In this document: in pieces, positions 7,239 to 10,939 of the stretch | How the letters are laid out: every line of letters starts with the position of its first letter | Numbering within the stretch: position 1 is the first letter of the stretch | Source of the DNA: UBA1731 sp963653155 | GTDB lineage: Bacteria; Verrucomicrobiota; Kiritimatiellia; RFP12; UBA1067 | Reading direction: 5' to 3' | Length of the DNA stretch: 10,939 nucleotides | NCBI GenBank assembly: GCA_963653155.1 | Contig: CAVJWR010000102.1 | Coordinates: forward strand, 1 to 10,939 | Translations under genes and position numbers: made by a program | Notes under the pieces: model-generated | Databases searched by the model: none | The model's input: only the letters and a program-made list of their open reading frames with translations | What the model was told of the DNA's origin: nothing

Positions 7239-8300
7239 ATGTTTTTAGCTTCTGTTCTGTTGGCCGCGTCGACGGTTGTCACTCCCGAAGAGATGAAGTC
7301 CCTGTACGATGAGGTCAAGACGCCGTTCAAGGTCGGTGCCGTGATGCGTGCCGAAAAGGGAACGATGATCGACAACCCATGCGTGTACCGGACTGACGAC
7401 GGCTGGCGGATGATGTTCATCGTCTACGACGGCAAGGGCTACGAGACGCATCTGGCGAAGTCCGACGATCTTGTCCATTGGACGCAGCTCGGCCTTGTTC
7501 TTGAGCGCGGCGCGGCGGGGTCGTGGGATTCGGCGCAAGCCGACGGCGGCCCTGCGCTGTTCTCGACGGAATGGGGCGGCGATAATCGCATGCGCAAATA
7601 CCGCGACTGGTATTGGATGACGTACATCGGCGGCGCGAAGACTGGGTACGAGACGGCTCCGCTGTCGATTTCAGTCGCGACGGCCAAGGACAATGCGGTC
7701 GCCGACAAGTGGCTGCGGATGACCGCGCATCCAGTGCTCAGTCCGGAAGATTCCGATGCCCGCAGCTTCGAGGACTACGAGCTTTTCCGCAGCTTCGTTG
7801 TTCAGGATCCATTGCGGCGGCTGGGCAAGGAGTTCGTGATGTACTACAACGCCAAGCGCCGCTCGGATCGCGGCGAGTCGATCGGCATGGCCGTGTCGGA
7901 CGATATGCTGAACTGGCGGCGCTACGGCGATGGTGCCGTGCTGACGAACGGAAAGCCCGTACCCGGCGAACGCGGCATCGGCCTTGTCGGCGATCCGATG
8001 CTCACGAAGATCGGCGACATCTACGTGATGTTCTACTTCTCCGCGTTCTATCCGAAGGCTCAGTCCCCCGCCCACGAGACATTCGCCGCATCCAAGGATC
8101 TTGTCAACTGGACGAAATGGACGGGCGAGCCGCTTGTCGCACCCGGCACGACATTCGACAGGAACCACGCGCACAAGCCGTGGGTCATCAAGCACAACGG
8201 CATCGTGTACCACTACTACTGCGCGGTGGGTAGCCAGGGTCGGGTCGTCGCGCTTGCCACGAGCCGGGAGATTCCGGGCGTTGGAGGGAACGCACGATGA
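7239..8300 (+). CDS. Five-bladed beta-propeller glycoside hydrolase (GH43/GH117/GH130-like), family not assigned
   Basis: This 353-residue protein shows the repeated propeller pattern of clan GH-F/J-like enzymes: DNPCVYRTDDGWRMMFIVYDG, then GYETHLAKSDDLVHW, and later FAASKDLVNWTKW. Acidic residues placed like a catalytic set are D45 (DNPCVY), D102 (QADGGPALF), E181 (EDYELFR) and D252 (GDPML). A basic/aromatic HxHKPW motif (H310, H312) lies near the C-terminus. Such proteins are commonly annotated only as glycosylase or GH43-like, so the sugar removed is not certain; arabinose, galactose or xylose are possible. The short N-terminus (MFLASVLLAASTVV) is hydrophobic but lacks the usual Lys/Arg, so export is likely but weakly supported. 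The stop codon overlaps the next gene's start (ATGA, 8297-8300), implying translational coupling to the GH110-like gene. Confidence 0.72.
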   Translation: MFLASVLLAASTVVTPEEMKSLYDEVKTPFKVGAVMRAEKGTMIDNPCVYRTDDGWRMMFIVYDGKGYETHLAKSDDLVHWTQLGLVLERGAAGSWDSAQADGGPALFSTEWGGDNRMRKYRDWYWMTYIGGAKTGYETAPLSISVATAKDNAVADKWLRMTAHPVLSPEDSDARSFEDYELFRSFVVQDPLRRLGKEFVMYYNAKRRSDRGESIGMAVSDDMLNWRRYGDGAVLTNGKPVPGERGIGLVGDPMLTKIGDIYVMFYFSAFYPKAQSPAHETFAASKDLVNWTKWTGEPLVAPGTTFDRNHAHKPWVIKHNGIVYHYYCAVGSQGRVVALATSREIPGVGGNAR

Positions 8301-9832
8301 AGCGAGCATTCATTTTCACGGCGGTTGCGGGCGGGCTGCTGTCCGCCTGGGCGGCGGAACACGTCCGGCTGTCGCAGACAACGGAGATGTTCATCGAGCC
8401 GAGCAACAATGTCCGGGGCATGAAGCATGTCGCGTTTCCAATCGTCGGTCGTACGGATTTTGTATTTGACGGCGGCGGAAAGGAATATGTCTTCGAGAAC
8501 GGCATATTCCCATTTGCCGTGGCGAACTGCGAGAACGTCACGCTCAGGAACTTCTCGATGCGCAACGCGCATCCTGGTCTTGTCCAGTTCAAGATTGAGG
8601 CGAAGGACGAGGCCGGCTTTTCCATTCGGCTGGAGTCGGATTCCCGCTACCGCATTTCCGGCGGCGACGTTGACTTCGTGTGCGCGGACGGCAAGTGGAG
8701 CACGATCCGGGTGTTCTCCTTCCATTCGATCGACCGCATGCGGATCCGCTATGTGTTCACGGCATCCGGCAAGGGAAGCAAGGACGCGCTTGCGGCCAAC
8801 TTCATGGCGACCTCCGTGCGTGAGTTGGCGCCGGGCCTCCTTCGGTTCGACTATCGCGCCGATTCGCATCCGCGAAACGAAAAGTGCTCTTTTCGGGTTG
8901 GCGAGACGGTTACATTCGCGCTGCCGCCCGGATCAAACCGCGAGAATGTCGCGATGTTCTTCGAGAACTGCCGGAACGTGACGGTCGAGAACGTGACGCT
9001 GTCGCGCTTCGTCGGCATGGGGCTTGTCGCGCAGAACTGCTCGAACGTGACCGTCCGGGCGTATGCGACCCGTCCATATGCGGCGGATCGCGTCACGCTG
9101 ACGGCCGACGACATGATGTTCACGAGTTGTGAAGGCGACATCCTCATCGAGAGGTGCGAAATCCAGGACTCGCAGGACGACGGGTGCAACGTGCACGGCA
9201 ACTACCACGTTGTCACCTCTATCGACGGGAAGGTAGTGACGCTTAAGGCCATGCATGCCGGGCAGTGGGGATTCTTCCCGTACCGGACAGGGGATGCGCT
9301 GGACGTGATCAGCACGAACGATTGCGAGGTTTTCTGCTCGCCCCGTGTCGTCCGATTTCTTTCGCGGGACAAGGCCGGCGTCCATTGCCGCGTTGAGTTG
9401 GATCGGGAAATTCCGCCATCGGCTGTTGGCATGCTGGTCGAGAATACGGTTCTGTCGCCGAACGTCACGTTGCGGAACAACGTCTTCCTGAACGTGCCGC
9501 ACATCCGCCTTTCCGGTCGGGGCAAAATCGTGGTGCAGGACAACGTCTTCCGCAAGCTGACCGGTGGCATGCTGGCGACTGATCTGATCGACTACTGGTA
9601 TGAGTACGGACGCATTACCGACATGACGGTCGTGTCAAATGTCTTCGACGGCGTGGCCCAGCCGTTCCGGTCGGGCGTGAACCGCTGGCCGTACGGTGAC
9701 GCTTCCGTCCCGAAGGTCCACGGACGGCTCGTCTTTACGGACAATGTGTTCACGAACTGCACCGGCGCGAGCGTTTCGATCAACGGCTTCAAATCTGTCG
9801 TTAGGAAGGATGCCGGGGCGAAGGCCCAGTGA
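8297..9832 (+). CDS. Secreted GH110-like alpha-galactosidase, right-handed beta-helix
   Basis: This is a 511-residue exported beta-helix protein. It has a clear signal peptide, MKRAFIFTAVAGGLLSAWA, cut before AEHV (about residue 19). A GH110-type N-terminal coil follows (FVFDGGGKEYVFENGIFPF, then ENVTLRNFS). The helix rungs carry N-V-T repeats (CRNVTVENVTL, CSNVTVRAYA, PNVTLRNNVF). The acidic residues typical of the family's active site are present: D271 in TADDMMFTSCEG, and the D294-D295 pair in SQDDGCNVHGNY. The 23- and 24-residue spacing matches what I recall for GH110 exo-alpha-1,3-galactosidases. The role would be release of terminal alpha-linked galactose. GGAGGG at 8283-8288, 8 nt upstream, is a strong ribosome binding site. 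It is the last gene of the operon. A catalytically altered or differently specific helix protein remains possible, because the His I recall after the first Asp in the family is replaced by Met274. Confidence 0.74.
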   Translation: MKRAFIFTAVAGGLLSAWAAEHVRLSQTTEMFIEPSNNVRGMKHVAFPIVGRTDFVFDGGGKEYVFENGIFPFAVANCENVTLRNFSMRNAHPGLVQFKIEAKDEAGFSIRLESDSRYRISGGDVDFVCADGKWSTIRVFSFHSIDRMRIRYVFTASGKGSKDALAANFMATSVRELAPGLLRFDYRADSHPRNEKCSFRVGETVTFALPPGSNRENVAMFFENCRNVTVENVTLSRFVGMGLVAQNCSNVTVRAYATRPYAADRVTLTADDMMFTSCEGDILIERCEIQDSQDDGCNVHGNYHVVTSIDGKVVTLKAMHAGQWGFFPYRTGDALDVISTNDCEVFCSPRVVRFLSRDKAGVHCRVELDREIPPSAVGMLVENTVLSPNVTLRNNVFLNVPHIRLSGRGKIVVQDNVFRKLTGGMLATDLIDYWYEYGRITDMTVVSNVFDGVAQPFRSGVNRWPYGDASVPKVHGRLVFTDNVFTNCTGASVSINGFKSVVRKDAGAKAQ

Positions 9833-9846
9833 GCCTCTTTCCTTCA

Positions 9847-9875
9847 TTGACTGCGGTAGTGGGACATGATACACT
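9847..9875 (+). promoter_or_regulatory. Promoter of the HMA_2-like gene cluster
   Basis: TTGACT (9847-9852) and TACACT (9870-9875) are separated by exactly 17 nt, matching the sigma-70 consensus at 5 of 6 and 4 of 6 positions. The transcript start expected 6-8 nt downstream coincides with the ATG at 9883. The promoter begins 15 nt after the GH110-like stop codon. It therefore argues that the following genes form their own transcription unit and that the first is translated from a leaderless message. Confidence 0.6.
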
Positions 9876-9882
9876 ATCGGCC

Positions 9883-10377
9883 ATGTTGATTAATTCCACA
9901 AATCGTGTCGTTTCGTTCTCCGGGGTGCTGGAGGCCATACATTCGATTCCGGGCAGGATGCGCCTTAGGATTCCGTCCCTTCGCCAAAGGCCGAAGGCGA
10001 TGGAGGAGTTCGCTGTGCGACTGAAGAGGCTTGACGGCATCATTGACGTGACGGTAAACCCTCTTATCGGCACCGCACTCATACGTTACGATGCCGGCAA
10101 GCTGTCGCCCTCGCTTGTCGTTGCCGCATCTACGCACGGCTTTGACTTCGATGCGGCCTTGCGCGGCCACCGGTCGCTCGTCGGCAGGGAACTGAATGCG
10201 ATCCATTACGCATTGAACCAGGCGGTGATGCGCCGTTCCGGCGGAGTCTTCGACCTTCCGGCGCTGATGACGGTTCTTCTGATATTCACGTTCGTGCGTG
10301 GGCTTGCCGGGAAGGGCGGCCCGAAGTTCTCGCCGCTGGCGGTGCTTTGGTGGTTGCACAGATCTCTGTCCCGCTGA
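9883..10377 (+). CDS. HMA_2-like (P-type ATPase-associated) small membrane protein
   Basis: This 164-residue protein has an N-terminal ferredoxin-like domain of the HMA_2 type (about 15-90). It includes HSIPGRMRLRIPSL (H20, P23, G24, R25), then LDGIIDVTVNP and GTALIRYD, the pattern seen ahead of or beside some P-type metal ATPases. It lacks the CxxC metal-binding pair of classical HMA domains. The C-terminal half holds a probable membrane segment (VFDLPALMTVLLIFTFVRGL, 122-140) and a second hydrophobic patch (PLAVLWWL, 151-158). The DLPALMT...PLAVLWW layout recalls the C-terminal part of this family. The role is inferred to be metal transport or envelope-related. The start at 9883 fits the promoter at 9847-9875. 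A GTG at 9829, overlapping the previous stop by 4 nt, would add 18 residues and is the main alternative. There is no convincing Shine-Dalgarno sequence at 9883. Confidence 0.7.
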   Translation: MLINSTNRVVSFSGVLEAIHSIPGRMRLRIPSLRQRPKAMEEFAVRLKRLDGIIDVTVNPLIGTALIRYDAGKLSPSLVVAASTHGFDFDAALRGHRSLVGRELNAIHYALNQAVMRRSGGVFDLPALMTVLLIFTFVRGLAGKGGPKFSPLAVLWWLHRSLSR

Positions 10378-10423
10378 TCAATCCACACGTTTTCCATTTG
10401 TCCGCAATCTCAAGTTCAACGTT

Positions 10424-10792
10424 ATGAATCCACTGATACAAGCTTACCTTAAGTGCGTTGGCGGCATACGCATCGTCCATTCGTTGCCGGGTCGCGTACG
10501 CGTGAATATCCATGGGGTGCGGCAGTATCCGGCCCTTGCCGGTCGGTTCGCCGGGCTTTTCCGTGATTGCATCCTGAAGCGTCCCGGCGTGACTGGCGCT
10601 GAACTCTGCCTTCTTACCGGCAACCTGCTAATCCGCTACAATCCGCAGAAGACGTGTGAGGCCGAAATCACCGCATGGCTCGATTCCGCATGGCAGTCGT
10701 TCATACTGTTCCTGAACGGCCTTGGCGACATAGACGAGACGGATGAGGCTGGCGTTGATGCCGCTGCGGCGCGGTTCGTCGCTACGCTTTAG
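10424..10792 (+). CDS. Second HMA_2-like protein
   Basis: This 122-residue protein carries the same N-terminal motif as its neighbours: GGIRIVHSLPGRVRVNIHGVRQ (H19, P22, G23, R24). PGVTGAEL, GNLLIRYNP and an amphipathic WLDSAWQSFILFL stretch complete an HMA_2-like fold. Unlike the upstream paralogue it has no clear membrane segment and ends in an acidic/alanine tail (GDIDETDEAGVDAAAARF). There is no CxxC motif. It starts 46 nt after the preceding stop, and no Shine-Dalgarno sequence is visible upstream (AAGTTCAACGTT precedes the ATG). Upstream in-frame starts would read through the end of the previous gene and give an Arg/Cys-rich leader, so 10424 is preferred. The function is unknown; a soluble or peripheral partner of a metal ATPase is an inference. 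Confidence 0.66.
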   Translation: MNPLIQAYLKCVGGIRIVHSLPGRVRVNIHGVRQYPALAGRFAGLFRDCILKRPGVTGAELCLLTGNLLIRYNPQKTCEAEITAWLDSAWQSFILFLNGLGDIDETDEAGVDAAAARFVATL

Positions 10793-10800
10793 CGCATTTT

Positions 10801-10807
10801 GGGAGGA
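10801..10807 (+). promoter_or_regulatory. Ribosome binding site of the truncated third HMA_2-like gene
   Basis: GGGAGGA lies 6 nt before the ATG at 10814. It is the only strong Shine-Dalgarno sequence in this three-gene cluster and confirms that start despite the short visible coding part. Confidence 0.7.
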
Positions 10808-10813
10808 CGTGAC

Positions 10814-10939
10814 ATGTCGTTTCGTTCATCGCAGGTTCCATTGCTGAAATGTCAGTTTGCGCACCGCATCCCAGGGCGGGTGCGAATCGTCTGCCGTGCC
10901 GTCAGGTACCTGTCTGCCGAGCAGACTGATCTTGAAGAC
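10814..10939 (+). CDS. Third HMA_2-like N-terminus, truncated; possible P-type ATPase
   Basis: From the ATG at 10814, 42 codons run open to the window end. They encode an N-terminus with FAHRIPGRVRIVCRAVRYL (H17, P20, G21, R22), the same motif as in the two genes before it. It lies 21 nt after the preceding stop and is probably co-transcribed. In HMA_2 clusters a heavy-metal P-type ATPase often carries this domain at its N-terminus, so the missing remainder could be the pump. It could equally be another small paralogue. Nothing beyond residue 42 is visible. Confidence 0.62.
   Translation, partial: MSFRSSQVPLLKCQFAHRIPGRVRIVCRAVRYLSAEQTDLED

Noticed and set aside
9804..9846. Possible intrinsic terminator after the GH110-like gene (GAAGGA/TCCTTC arms, inner GGGC-GAAG-GCCC)
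   Set aside because: The inner stem is only 4 bp and lies inside the coding sequence, the outer arms enclose a long unpaired loop, and there is no proper T-tract.
9829..9882. GTG start at 9829 for the first HMA_2-like gene, overlapping the previous stop as GTGA
   Set aside because: A translationally coupled start is possible, but the added 18 residues are not part of the domain and a near-consensus promoter places the transcript start at the ATG at 9883.
10378..10423. Possible separate promoter before the second HMA_2-like gene
   Set aside because: No -10/-35 pair with acceptable spacing was found in the 46-nt gap; co-transcription from 9847-9875 is simpler.

Overview
The window is a high-GC bacterial chromosome or metagenome-contig fragment. 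It contains a 10-N assembly gap at 5829-5838. It carries a divergently controlled carbohydrate-degradation locus, followed by the start of an unrelated-looking cluster of small metal-ATPase-associated (HMA_2-like) proteins. No RNA genes, CRISPR arrays, IS elements or transposases were seen.

Organism: a large secreted protein combines LamG-like jelly-roll domains with autotransporter-type beta repeats. The sensor is a XylR-type regulator, several secreted glycoside hydrolases are present, and there is no SusC/SusD pair. Together these suggest the PVC superphylum (Kiritimatiellota, Lentisphaerota or Verrucomicrobiota), perhaps from gut or another polysaccharide-rich habitat. This is inferred from gene content only; there is no marker gene.

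Layout: (1) Minus strand 1-806 is a XylR/LacI-type sugar-sensing regulator, cut off by the window edge before its expected C-terminal AraC-type DNA-binding domain. (2) 807-928 is an AT-rich divergent control region with two dyads made of the same TGATA/TATCA half-site. One overlaps the regulator's promoter and abuts its start codon; the other overlaps the -10 of the forward promoter. (3) Plus strand 929-9832 is a four-gene operon: a GH106-like alpha-L-rhamnosidase, a three-LamG surface/secreted protein, a five-bladed beta-propeller glycosidase (GH43/GH117/GH130-like), and a GH110-like beta-helix alpha-galactosidase. The first, second and fourth carry clear N-terminal export signals and the third a weak one. 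The spacings are tight, including a 4-nt ATGA overlap between the last two. (4) Plus strand 9883 to the window end holds three consecutive genes that each begin with an H-x-[IL]-P-G-R-x-R motif (HMA_2-like domain). They have their own well-formed promoter and a probably leaderless first gene; the third gene is truncated and could be the start of a P-type ATPase.

How it works together (inference): the regulator senses a sugar released from a rhamnose- and galactose-containing polysaccharide and controls export of enzymes that remove terminal rhamnose, galactose and another sugar. The LamG protein would hold the glycan or the cell surface. The HMA_2-like cluster is probably a separate transcription unit concerned with metal transport or envelope metal handling.
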